Shown here piece after piece: positions 44,254 to 52,789 of a stretch of 64,000 nt of DNA. The stretch is from JASLPR01 sp964496475 (lineage in GTDB: Bacteria > Chloroflexota > UBA11872 > VXNJ01), in contig CAZBZS010000002.1 in the NCBI GenBank assembly GCA_964496475.1, positions 57,009-121,008 of the forward strand, written 5' to 3'. Positions within the stretch are counted from its first letter, which is position 1. Each line of letters starts with the position of its first letter. The position numbers and the translations under genes are program-made. The notes beneath the pieces were generated by a model. The model had not been told where the DNA came from. It saw only the letters and a list, made by a program, of their open reading frames with translations, and did no database searches.

Positions 44254-44942
44254 TGCTCTGACCTCCAGGAGATTGCCGGCGGCGAGCTGATCTTTAACCG
44301 ACGCTGCAAGAACATGATTGTCAACAGACTCTCCCTCGATGATCCTTTTGCCAAATTTTGGACCGTAGAAGAAATTCTGACGAGTCAGAGTGCGCGGTGA
44401 CGTGTAGGGACAGGCTCTGGCTCAACGGTTTGGCAAGGATGCTGACCGGCTCAGATTTCTCGACCAAACAGAGGCATCCAGTGGCACCAAGGGCCGTTGC
44501 GAAGGAAAGCAAAGCCCCGTTGATCAAGCGTCTCCGGCAAGCGATCCGGGACGATAGCTACGTGATTCCGTCTCGCGAAATAACTGCTGAATTTGCACGG
44601 TCCTACTATGCTCGGAATCGGCATCTCTCCATAGTGCGACGGCCATTGCCGGTCAACCTGGAGAACCGCTTTCCGCTCGACCAGGCCGAGGCCGACGTCT
44701 AACCTTCTGGCGACCTGACAATTGTCGGGCTCGCTCCCGGGCAATCCCAGCTTAAGCTGCACACTCGGCGCTTTCGCTAATATGTGCATTGTTCGGTACG
44801 GCTCAAACAACGCCGAAGGCCAAAAGGCCGTTCCAGTTTCTAACGAGCGGTCCGAATGTCGGCGGTCTCTGGTCTCCACTCGGCCGATTAGACTGTACGG
44901 TCTTCTTTGTGACCCCTCGCGTTCCACCTCTGACTGGACCGT
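44254..44942 (+). other. 689-base intergenic stretch
   Basis: This gap separates the Gfo/Idh/MocA gene from the 925-residue membrane protein. Apart from one weak candidate (44439-44702) I see no supportable gene or RNA. A competing minus-strand frame spans 44451-44927 with no recognisable content. Confidence 0.5.
44439..44702 (+). CDS. Small protein with FlgM-like helix (doubtful)
   Basis: A possible 87-residue protein whose middle reads LIKRLRQAIRDDSYVIPSRE followed by ITAEF. This is reminiscent of the C-terminal anti-sigma-28 FlgM helix pattern (LRxAIxxGxYxVDxxxIAxxL). The aagg before the ATG is too close for a normal ribosome binding site and the rest has no recognised features. No flagellar gene is in the window. 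It could be a chance frame. Confidence 0.3.
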   Translation: MLTGSDFSTKQRHPVAPRAVAKESKAPLIKRLRQAIRDDSYVIPSREITAEFARSYYARNRHLSIVRRPLPVNLENRFPLDQAEADV

Positions 44943-47720
44943 ATGTACCCGGAAATCATTGCCGGCGCAATCAAGGTGGCCGTTGCCCTACTCGCGTTCC
45001 TGAGCTTCGTCGGCTACGGTCCGGCCCGCCTCATGCTGAACGGCCCCTGGGCCCCTTATCGGCTGGTGAGCGCACCCGTTGTCGGCTGGATCATCGTGGT
45101 GCCGATTTCGTACCTGCTCAACGCGAATCTACTGGGTATGAACCCTATCTTTTGGATTCTCGTAGGAGTGGGCGTCATCGGCAATGTAGTCGCGTTCCGG
45201 TGGCGCGAGCGAATCGCGGCCGTCCCTCAGGATCGCCGTGTACTGCTGGCCGCCGGATTAGGTCTCGGCCTTTTCCTAGTGGCCCTGATCCCCCACGCCA
45301 ACGACTCCAGCCTAGGCCTTCTCGCGCTCAATGTGGACGAGGAACTGTACTGGCCATATGCCGAGCACGTGAAATATTTCCCTTCCACCATGGAAGGCGC
45401 CGCGCACTCCCCCTTCGGTGATCTCTTTGTCGCGGCCGACTTCCGCTCCCGGGGGCAGGGCTTCCCTTACCTCCTCTCCCTCGCAAGCATCGTTTCCGGT
45501 ACAACCACGTTCCTCGCCTACATGCCTCTCGTATACACGCTGCTCGCCCTCAGTGTCATCTCCACATTCCTCTTCGCCCGCGTGGGCCTGAACCTCGGCG
45601 GACGTACTTCACTCTTGGCAACCGCGTTATATACCACCAATGGATTGCCGCTGTGGTTCAGCGGTATGGGCTTCGGTCCTCACATGGTCGCCTTCGCTCT
45701 ATTGCCGCTAGCCCTGGCCGCGTTGACTGTCGCCCTGAATCACGGCCGGACCGGTCCAATCCTCTTCGCCGGGCTTGTCGGCGCCGTCCTTCTCGTTTCG
45801 TATTTCTGGGCGATTAGCGCCGTATTCCTCGTGTCCGCAACGTTCCTGACGTTCGGTCTCATCGTTTTCCAACCCCACCGCATCTTGAGAGTCCGCAGGC
45901 TTTTCGCTTTCAGCATCGTCGCGCTCGCCGCCGGATCGGTCGGCTTCTTCTGGTTGCTTCGCTGGGTAATACCCAGACTACATACCGTCGCATCCGATCT
46001 GGATGCATCCTTTGGCAACGCCTGGGGTGATCTGTCATTTCCCCCCTTCCAACTTGCGCCGGGGCTACAGACTTACCACATGGTCTTCGACAGATCGGGG
46101 ATCATGGCCGCGATACCGAGCTCCCTGTGGGGATTCCTGATTGCCCTTGAGCAACCCGTGTGGATCGCCCTCTTGCTCTTGGCCGGGTTCGCACTCCTGA
46201 GAATGTCCGGTAATCGACTCGCAGCCACCCTGTTGGCCGTCGGTTTTGCCCTCTTCATGTTCTGGGTGCTGCGTATAGCTGCCTATCAATATGGTCACTT
46301 CAAGAACTTGTCCTACGTATCCTTTTTCGTTGACACGCTCATCGCCGCCGGTCTCGCGACTCTCTGGGTTACCGCACGCCAGCGCTTCGCCGACCTCGTC
46401 CCGACCGCCACCTGGCGTCGATGGTCAAATGTGCTCTTGCGGACGGCCGTAGCTCTCACTCTGGCGGCCCTGTTGACGCTTACGCTGCGCAATAGTCTGC
46501 ACACCTTCCGCTGGTACTGGCTCGGATTTTCATGGAACATGCCGCACAGCGTTGTCGCTGACGTGCAGAGAGTGGCCGATCTCATTCCCGCGGGCGCCAA
46601 CGTCGCCGTTTCCCCCGACGCGGAATACCCGCTAGCTCGCGAGTCCATCAAGTTCCGGCCGATCACGCTCGCTTTCCATTACGAAAATAACGCCGTCGAA
46701 CGCTGGTCCCGCCGGCTCTGGGCCTTACTTGCCACAGAACTCCCCGGCCGCGATGTCTTTCTGCCCGCCGGAACCACCGCCTTCGCCACCAATCCGGAAC
46801 TCATCCCTGAAAACCCCGATTTTCTCGTGCTGGGCCAGGACGAAGATCCGCGTCTGCACGGACTTGTTCAGGCGGAGAACCTGACTCCCGGCGCTGTCGT
46901 CGGCCTCTATCGCGTCCCCGGTCCGAATATTCTTTCCGGTGAAGAATTGATCGCGGCGGCCGGCGGTCGAGGGCCTCTCATTTCCGGCCGTCCACTGACC
47001 ATCAGAATCGCATCCGACGGCCTCTTCCCGGGTTCCCCCGAAACCGGCTCCGCCGACCCGTCCGTCCTCCGCCAGGTCCAGTTAGGAATCGCAAATGTAT
47101 CCACCGTTCCGGTCACCGTTCAGATCGCCTCCGGCGGCCCCCGCACCTCACTTCGCCTCGAACCCGGCCTTAACTGGATCATCACCGACCCGATTACGAC
47201 CGGTTCGACGTTCACCCTTGACCCGGCCGAATCTAACTCAGTAATTCCGATCGTCGCTCGGTCCCTGGAGCCCGCCCTGGGCGTTCCCGCTAGCGTCACC
47301 ACCGATTCCCGCGCGATCGTTTGGGTTCAAGCGTTCTCACTCGGGGGCACTATAGAAGCCCGGCTAACGTTCATCCAGCCCGACGACAAAGGACGCAACG
47401 TAGGTGTCAGTTACCGTGAAGATATTTCTCGCGGATTCTGGGTAAGCGCCGTGACCCTGCCGGCGTCGAGCCATCAAATCGAGCTTCTATATTCTGTTCC
47501 CGAGCGTCGCCTGAACGAAACCGTGGACGGCGCGTATGAGAAAATCGGAGTCGCCCGGGAGGCTCCGGCGGACGGCCGCCGTAAATTCGACCTTGTCTTC
47601 GCCCACGGTCAGGAAACCGACCGTCGCCTGTCGCTTTTCGAATACCAGTTCTCGGATCAGATCGTCCGCCTCATCTGGACCCCCTCGATCCCATACGTTT
47701 TCACACTCCGGGATCGCTAG
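44943..47720 (+). CDS. Large GT-C-like membrane protein with fused C-terminal beta domains
   Basis: A 925-residue protein. The first about 540 residues hold about 13 helices. The outer loop LALNVDEELYWPYAEHVKYF contains an Asp-Glu-Glu followed by Trp-Pro, matching the acidic-residue-then-WP spacing of the HENL proteins, so a GT-C-type catalytic site is inferred. From about residue 620 the protein is soluble and beta-rich (VTVQIASGGPRTSLRLEPGL, FTLDPAESNSVIPIVARSLE), like the separate partner domains elsewhere here but fused. It is convergent with the partner gene at 47732. No known family is recognised with certainty. Confidence 0.65.
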   Translation: MYPEIIAGAIKVAVALLAFLSFVGYGPARLMLNGPWAPYRLVSAPVVGWIIVVPISYLLNANLLGMNPIFWILVGVGVIGNVVAFRWRERIAAVPQDRRVLLAAGLGLGLFLVALIPHANDSSLGLLALNVDEELYWPYAEHVKYFPSTMEGAAHSPFGDLFVAADFRSRGQGFPYLLSLASIVSGTTTFLAYMPLVYTLLALSVISTFLFARVGLNLGGRTSLLATALYTTNGLPLWFSGMGFGPHMVAFALLPLALAALTVALNHGRTGPILFAGLVGAVLLVSYFWAISAVFLVSATFLTFGLIVFQPHRILRVRRLFAFSIVALAAGSVGFFWLLRWVIPRLHTVASDLDASFGNAWGDLSFPPFQLAPGLQTYHMVFDRSGIMAAIPSSLWGFLIALEQPVWIALLLLAGFALLRMSGNRLAATLLAVGFALFMFWVLRIAAYQYGHFKNLSYVSFFVDTLIAAGLATLWVTARQRFADLVPTATWRRWSNVLLRTAVALTLAALLTLTLRNSLHTFRWYWLGFSWNMPHSVVADVQRVADLIPAGANVAVSPDAEYPLARESIKFRPITLAFHYENNAVERWSRRLWALLATELPGRDVFLPAGTTAFATNPELIPENPDFLVLGQDEDPRLHGLVQAENLTPGAVVGLYRVPGPNILSGEELIAAAGGRGPLISGRPLTIRIASDGLFPGSPETGSADPSVLRQVQLGIANVSTVPVTVQIASGGPRTSLRLEPGLNWIITDPITTGSTFTLDPAESNSVIPIVARSLEPALGVPASVTTDSRAIVWVQAFSLGGTIEARLTFIQPDDKGRNVGVSYREDISRGFWVSAVTLPASSHQIELLYSVPERRLNETVDGAYEKIGVAREAPADGRRKFDLVFAHGQETDRRLSLFEYQFSDQIVRLIWTPSIPYVFTLRDR

Positions 47721-47731
47721 TTAGTCGGAGG

Positions 47732-48592
47732 CTACCGAAGGCCTATTTCAAGGCTTGCCATCGGCAATTCGCCCGGCAACAACACCACCAGACTCACCGC
47801 AACGAGCGCCAGAGTGATCGCCACCACATCAGTGGCCCTGACCGGCAATCTCAGCTTCCGGGCTGCTAGGAACGCGCCGCCGGCCAGCACCGCCATCCCG
47901 GATACCATCAGAATGGCCAGAGCGATGGCCAGCACCGCCCTTGCCTCGGATTGTGCCGCCTGGGCTGCGGTTGCCAGCCGATCCCAGATCGCCTCCACCC
48001 AGGCAAAGGGTCGGGGCGCGCTGGTCACTCGGAACTGCTTGAAATAAAGATCTTGGCCGTGAATCTCTTCGTCCAGATCGTAGTGGTTACCGAACGGGTA
48101 CTCATCGGTCCGTACATACCGGAAAAACAGCCTATCGCTAGATGAGCTCAAGATCGCCTCGGTCCGTAAATAAAACGGCTTGCCGGCGGGGACCACATCC
48201 GGCTGAAACCTCAGACTGGCCTGCCAATCGTCCCGACTATCTCGAAACACGACGATTCCCGATGCGTAGGTATCGGAGGCGTCTGGGTCCGGTTTCAACT
48301 CGAATTTCACCCGGATCCAGCCCTGCGGAGCAACATCCGTAGTCAGTCTCAGATCGATCCGGGCCAGCCCATCGCCGGGATTGAGCATGGTTTGGCCCTT
48401 TACCCCGGTCAACGTCTGCGTCTGGAGGAGGAGTATTTCGCGAGAGAACTCCGCCACCGGGATAAAGACCGGCCGCAACGCGAAATATGCGATCACCACC
48501 ATGCTCGTCACCACCATCATCAGGCTAACGCTCACTCGAAGCACGTCGCCTCCGAATACGCGACCGGCCCCTCTAGCCAAAAGCAACGACAT
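47732..48592 (-). CDS. Membrane-anchored beta-rich partner of the DUF2142-like protein
   Basis: A 286-residue protein with an N-terminal helix (VSLMMVVTSMVVIAYFALRP), an outer domain of about 170 residues (WIRVKFELKPDPDASDTYAS, QASLRFQPDVVPAGKPFYLR) and two C-terminal helices. The plan matches the partner proteins at 39677, 42475 and 52052, but the VGGPFG and RRQ motifs are absent. Its ATG lies 20 bases inside the end of the DUF2142-like gene at 48573, an arrangement repeated in the other pairs. Function unknown; the fold is inferred from alternating hydrophobic residues. Confidence 0.68.
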   Translation of the reverse strand: MSLLLARGAGRVFGGDVLRVSVSLMMVVTSMVVIAYFALRPVFIPVAEFSREILLLQTQTLTGVKGQTMLNPGDGLARIDLRLTTDVAPQGWIRVKFELKPDPDASDTYASGIVVFRDSRDDWQASLRFQPDVVPAGKPFYLRTEAILSSSSDRLFFRYVRTDEYPFGNHYDLDEEIHGQDLYFKQFRVTSAPRPFAWVEAIWDRLATAAQAAQSEARAVLAIALAILMVSGMAVLAGGAFLAARKLRLPVRATDVVAITLALVAVSLVVLLPGELPMASLEIGLR

Positions 48593-50096
48593 CCGGAATT
48601 AAGACAAGGAGAAGGTAGACCAGGTTGCCCGCAACCATCAGCGGAATCGTCGCTGCCACTACCGGGCCGGCTCGCGGGGTCAACGGCGCGAACGCCGACA
48701 GTCCTATAGCCAGCAGCGCCACGAAGGGCAGGAATTCTGGAAAGAGGTACCGACCGTGCAGCGCCATGTCCACCGAATGGCTGCTCCATAGGCTCAGCGC
48801 CAGTAGTCCGAAGAACAGCATCGCCATCGCGGCAGGCAACCAGTCGGAGTCGGCTCTTGATCGGCGATCGCGAACCCACCCGACCAACCTCGCCAGCAAC
48901 CCTGCCAAACCCAGTGCCGCGAGCCCCGCGAGCAGGACATACGCCGCCGCCGGAAGCTTAAGCTTTACCATCCCGTATCCACCCCAGAACGTTGCAAAGT
49001 TCTCGCTCACCCAATCGGTTTCCGTCAGGAAGCTCCAGAGGCTATATCCGCGCTCTCGGTGCGAAATCGGAGCCCCGCCCGACGCGTCCACCGCCGCCTG
49101 CGTCGTCGCCACTCCGAGCGGGTCACCGTAAACGATGATCATCCTCACGTACCACCACAGCGAAATCGCCAGGCCAATAACGGCCACGATCCCGACCACT
49201 CTCAGAATCCGACGCGGATATCGGCGCAACGCCCAAACGACCGTCAGGCCCGCCACTGGGAAGATCATGAATCCGGTGAATTTGTGAAGCGCCACCAGTC
49301 CCAGCGCCACACCCAGGAGCACCGATTCTCGAGTTCCGAAATCCGCCTGATACGCCCGTACCAGCGCATAGACGCCAAAGGTCGATGCCGCGATCGCCGG
49401 CGAATCATTGGTCACGTAGCTGAAGACAAGAGTGAACTGCGGGGTAGTCGCCATCACCGCCAGCGGCCACACCCGCATCAAGGCGCTAGCAGGAAACAGG
49501 CAGCGCAGTGTCAGGTAGGCCAATGTCAGCGTGATTGGAAATAAAGCCACATTCACCAGTCGGGCCAGGTGGTTGTCAAAAGCCACCTCACCCGATCCGA
49601 GCGCACCGAGCAAGAGCGCCGCCGGGACCGCCGACAGGTTGGGCGTAAGTTCATACGCAACCTGAGCCCTGATCGGCAGTCCGGCGAACGCACCCTCCGC
49701 ATAGCCCGTAAAGAGCGGCCAGCCTCCCGTGTTCACCATTTCCTGGATCAGGCGAAAGTGATTTTCTTCGTCTGGTCCCCCGAAGATCGGGGGCCGAACA
49801 ACCGACCAGATGAATGCGTTCGCCGTTGCGTACACAATCAGCGCCACGACTAGTAGACCCTCGCCATGACGCTCGAGAAAATGCTGGCCCGATTCCCGTT
49901 TCAAACCCAATCCGCGTACTCCTTGGAGACGGTATACGGGGGAACCGCTTCTCGCCCGATCGGTAAGACGCGCCGAGCCTACTACAAGCCGATCACCCCT
50001 CCGATCTTCCTGTCCACCATCCCTGCCACCATCTTTACCGGCCGTCAGCGACGCTTCAATCCGTTGGCGCCATCCCCGGGGCACTAATATCTTCAT
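48573..50096 (-). CDS. DUF2142-like polytopic membrane protein
   Basis: A membrane protein with about 10-12 helices. After the first helix the loop reads RPPIFGGPDEENHFRLIQEM, the Pro-Asp-Glu-x-x-His-Phe pattern of the DUF2142/GT-C-like group, with the acidic pair where a GT-C catalytic base would lie. GGWPLFTGYAEG follows, again giving a Trp-Pro. The N-terminal about 70 residues are hydrophilic and of low information content, so the true start could be later; ATG 50096 is the upstream choice, near the divergent selB start at 50129. The stop overlaps its small partner by 20 bases. Confidence 0.72.
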   Translation of the reverse strand: MKILVPRGWRQRIEASLTAGKDGGRDGGQEDRRGDRLVVGSARLTDRARSGSPVYRLQGVRGLGLKRESGQHFLERHGEGLLVVALIVYATANAFIWSVVRPPIFGGPDEENHFRLIQEMVNTGGWPLFTGYAEGAFAGLPIRAQVAYELTPNLSAVPAALLLGALGSGEVAFDNHLARLVNVALFPITLTLAYLTLRCLFPASALMRVWPLAVMATTPQFTLVFSYVTNDSPAIAASTFGVYALVRAYQADFGTRESVLLGVALGLVALHKFTGFMIFPVAGLTVVWALRRYPRRILRVVGIVAVIGLAISLWWYVRMIIVYGDPLGVATTQAAVDASGGAPISHRERGYSLWSFLTETDWVSENFATFWGGYGMVKLKLPAAAYVLLAGLAALGLAGLLARLVGWVRDRRSRADSDWLPAAMAMLFFGLLALSLWSSHSVDMALHGRYLFPEFLPFVALLAIGLSAFAPLTPRAGPVVAATIPLMVAGNLVYLLLVLIPDVVAFG

Positions 50097-50128
50097 TTCA
50101 GTTTCCAGCTTCGACGGGACACCCACCC

Positions 50129-52012
50129 TTGTTCACGATAGGTACCGCTGGGCACATCGACCACGGCAAATCCTCGCTCGTAGAGGCCCTCACCGGCGTC
50201 CATCCGGATCGCCTGCCTGAGGAAAAGCAGCGCGGCATGACCATCGACCTCGGCTTCGCCTCATTGACCTTGCCTCGGGGCGATTTGATCGGGATTGTGG
50301 ACGTACCCGGGCACGAGCGCTTCGTCCGCAACATGGTCGCCGGCGTTGGCGGCATCGACGCCGCCCTTCTGGTTGTGGCGGCAGACGAAGGCGTAATGCC
50401 CCAAACCCGCGAACATCTGGACATCATCGATTTGATGGGTATTGATCGCGGGGTGGTCGCACTTACAAAAGCCGATCTCATCGACGACGAAGACTGGATC
50501 GAGCTGGTAACCGCCGACATCCTTGAGCTGCTGGACCACACGTCGCTTCGAAACTCCACCGTAGTCCCGGTCTCCGCCGTCCGCCGCCGGGGTCTGGACA
50601 AGCTACTTACCGAACTGGATTCCGCCTTGGCCGGGATCGACCGCCCCAATCTCTCAGGGGTCCCTCGACTACCGGTGGATCGCTCCTTCTCCATCCCTGG
50701 TTTTGGCACCGTAGTCACCGGCACTCTGCAGGATGGGTTCCTTGAAGTCGGAGCCGAACTAGAAATTCTGCCCGCCGGTGGCCGAACTAGAGTGAGAGGT
50801 ATCCAAATGCACGGTCAAAGTGTGGAGCGCGCCGAACCTGGCGCCCGCACCGCCGTTAATCTTGCCGGTGTATCCGCACTCGATCTTCCTCGGGGAACGG
50901 TTCTCGCCCTTCCCGGAACTATGACCCCCACCCGTCTCATGGATGTCCAATTCCAAATGTCGCCTCACGCACCGTTCTCCTTGCACAGCGGCAGGGACAT
51001 AGCTTTCCACACGGGAACGTCTGAAGTACTAGCGGCCGTTCGCCTCCTGGAGAGCGATGTCCTTTACGCGGGCCAGACCGGCTGGGCGCAAATGCGCGCT
51101 AGGGCTCCGCTGGTTGTGTGCCCCGGCGATCACTTCATCGTCCGGCAGTTATCTCCGGCCATCACTCTGGGCGGAGGAGTCGTGGTGGCGCCCCGCGCCG
51201 CCCGGATTCGCCGCCATGATCAACGAGCCATCCAACTGCTTGAGCGGCTCACCGGGGGCAGCACCGTTGATTTGTTGCTGGCCACGCTCGATCCCCACGG
51301 CAAACTCGACCGCGACGATCTCGCCCGGCGAGCGGATCTATCGGAGTCGGAGTTCTCCGACGCACTGGATTCGGCGCTCGCCGAGAAGCGGATCGTCGAA
51401 GTCGACTCAACACTTTTTGCTGTCGAGGAAGTGCATCGCCTTAGCGAGAAACTGCTCTCAACCCTTAAACAATTTCACGCCGCCAACCCGTTACGCCCAG
51501 GCATACCGCGGGAAGAGCTGAGAAACCAGCTTGGGCTTTCCACCGACAATTTCGTCGGCGTTATGCAACGATTTATCGATGAAGGTATCGCCAGCGGAGG
51601 AGACACCTTCATCGCCCTCCCAGAACACACACCTGCGCTCACTCCCGAAATAGAGGCCAACGTCCGATATTTACTCGGCCAACTCTCCGGTTCCGGCCTG
51701 GAGGTGCCCCCACTGCGAGACATTGCGGCCAGTCTAGGAATCGGGGACGAAGTGCTGCAGGCCCTGGAGGATGACGGGCGGCTGATTCGGGTGACCCCCA
51801 ACATCGGTTATGAACGCGCCGCCTTCAACAGCCTTGTGGAGCAGGTCAAGACTCTTATCGACGAACGCGGCCGGATCGATGTTGCCGGACTACGTGATCA
51901 GTTCGGCAGCAGTAGGAAATACTGCCTCGCGCTGCTCGAGCACCTGGACTCGACCGGCGTGACAAGACGGGTCGGCGACGACCGAGTGCTGCGAGCCCGC
52001 CGAAACGCCTAG
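50129..52012 (+). CDS. selB: Selenocysteine-specific elongation factor SelB
   Basis: A 627-residue translational GTPase that delivers selenocysteyl-tRNA to UGA codons with a downstream SECIS hairpin. GTPase motifs: GHIDHGKS (8-15), DVPGHERF with His62, and TKAD at 113-116. The ELF-like domains follow (VDRSFSIPGFGTVVTGTLQD, the SelB hallmark), then winged-helix C-terminal domains from about 440 (LLSTLKQFHAANPLRPGIPR, RIDVAGLRDQFGSSRKYCLA) that bind SECIS RNA. It starts with TTG. No selA, selD, selC or selenoprotein gene is recognisable in this window, so the rest of the system is elsewhere. Confidence 0.95.
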   Translation: MFTIGTAGHIDHGKSSLVEALTGVHPDRLPEEKQRGMTIDLGFASLTLPRGDLIGIVDVPGHERFVRNMVAGVGGIDAALLVVAADEGVMPQTREHLDIIDLMGIDRGVVALTKADLIDDEDWIELVTADILELLDHTSLRNSTVVPVSAVRRRGLDKLLTELDSALAGIDRPNLSGVPRLPVDRSFSIPGFGTVVTGTLQDGFLEVGAELEILPAGGRTRVRGIQMHGQSVERAEPGARTAVNLAGVSALDLPRGTVLALPGTMTPTRLMDVQFQMSPHAPFSLHSGRDIAFHTGTSEVLAAVRLLESDVLYAGQTGWAQMRARAPLVVCPGDHFIVRQLSPAITLGGGVVVAPRAARIRRHDQRAIQLLERLTGGSTVDLLLATLDPHGKLDRDDLARRADLSESEFSDALDSALAEKRIVEVDSTLFAVEEVHRLSEKLLSTLKQFHAANPLRPGIPREELRNQLGLSTDNFVGVMQRFIDEGIASGGDTFIALPEHTPALTPEIEANVRYLLGQLSGSGLEVPPLRDIAASLGIGDEVLQALEDDGRLIRVTPNIGYERAAFNSLVEQVKTLIDERGRIDVAGLRDQFGSSRKYCLALLEHLDSTGVTRRVGDDRVLRARRNA

Positions 52013-52051
52013 CCAAACCAGTGACCGGGATCCCATCTGAACGGCTTTCGA

Positions 52052-52789
52052 CTACCTGAAAAACGCGATTACAAATATCGTCCCCAGCGATACGGCCACC
52101 GTTAATAGCGTCGCGACCGAGGGCCGGACGCTCCGCAGCCTGCGGCTCCCAGCCTCCGCCATCGCCATGAATATCGTGAAGACTGTCATATGGAGCAAGA
52201 CCAGTAGAAAAGCTCCGCTCACGAGCATTGCTGGATACAGGGACCACCATGTGATCAGCCTCTCCACCAACGACTGTCGGCGCAGGAGCTGAAACACTAG
52301 ATCTTGGTCGGTGAATCCGGGCGCTCTTTCCATGTACAGCCGCCCCTCGGGGATTTGATCCGCATGCGTCGCGAGCGTATAGGTCGGCCACTCCGCTGTA
52401 GGCGAAACTTCAATTTCGAAGTACAACGGCCCCGCAACAGCTATCGGCTTCTCAAAATCGAAAGTGACCTGCTCCGTCTCCTTCGCGGTCGACTTAATGT
52501 TTACGGTCCCCGAGCGAATCCTTTGCAAGCCATTCTGTCCTTCGTATTCGATCCGGATACTTAGCAGATTTGTTTTCCCGAACGGCCCTCCGACCCGCAC
52601 CGGTACGCTGATCTCGTCAAATGGCTCCGCCGACCGAAAAGTCTGCCCGGCGGGGACATCCGCCGAAATTGGACCCATCCGAAAAGGCGAGCGGCCTGGG
52701 TCCGATAGGGGCCACGACACCGGTACCAGCGCGATTGCGAGCCAGACCGCCAATCCCAACATAACCAACCCCACCTCACGATGGAGCAT
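52052..52789 (-). CDS. VGGPFG/DQD partner protein, copy 3
   Basis: A 245-residue paralogue of the proteins at 39677 and 42475. Helix at the N-terminus, VRVGGPFGKTN (66-71), YFEIEVSPTAEWPTYTL, FTDQDLVFQLLRRQSLVERL (DQD 161, RRQ 170-172) and two C-terminal helices. Its ATG lies 14 bases inside the end of the HENL-type gene at 52776. So the third pair keeps the same order and coupling as the first two, though on the opposite strand. A binding or scaffold role for the transferase is inferred. Confidence 0.75.
   Translation of the reverse strand: MLHREVGLVMLGLAVWLAIALVPVSWPLSDPGRSPFRMGPISADVPAGQTFRSAEPFDEISVPVRVGGPFGKTNLLSIRIEYEGQNGLQRIRSGTVNIKSTAKETEQVTFDFEKPIAVAGPLYFEIEVSPTAEWPTYTLATHADQIPEGRLYMERAPGFTDQDLVFQLLRRQSLVERLITWWSLYPAMLVSGAFLLVLLHMTVFTIFMAMAEAGSRRLRSVRPSVATLLTVAVSLGTIFVIAFFR

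Noticed and set aside
44451..44927. 158-residue minus-strand frame in the 44.3-44.9 kb gap
   Set aside because: Low-information sequence, no domain, no good start site, and it competes with another weak frame on the plus strand.
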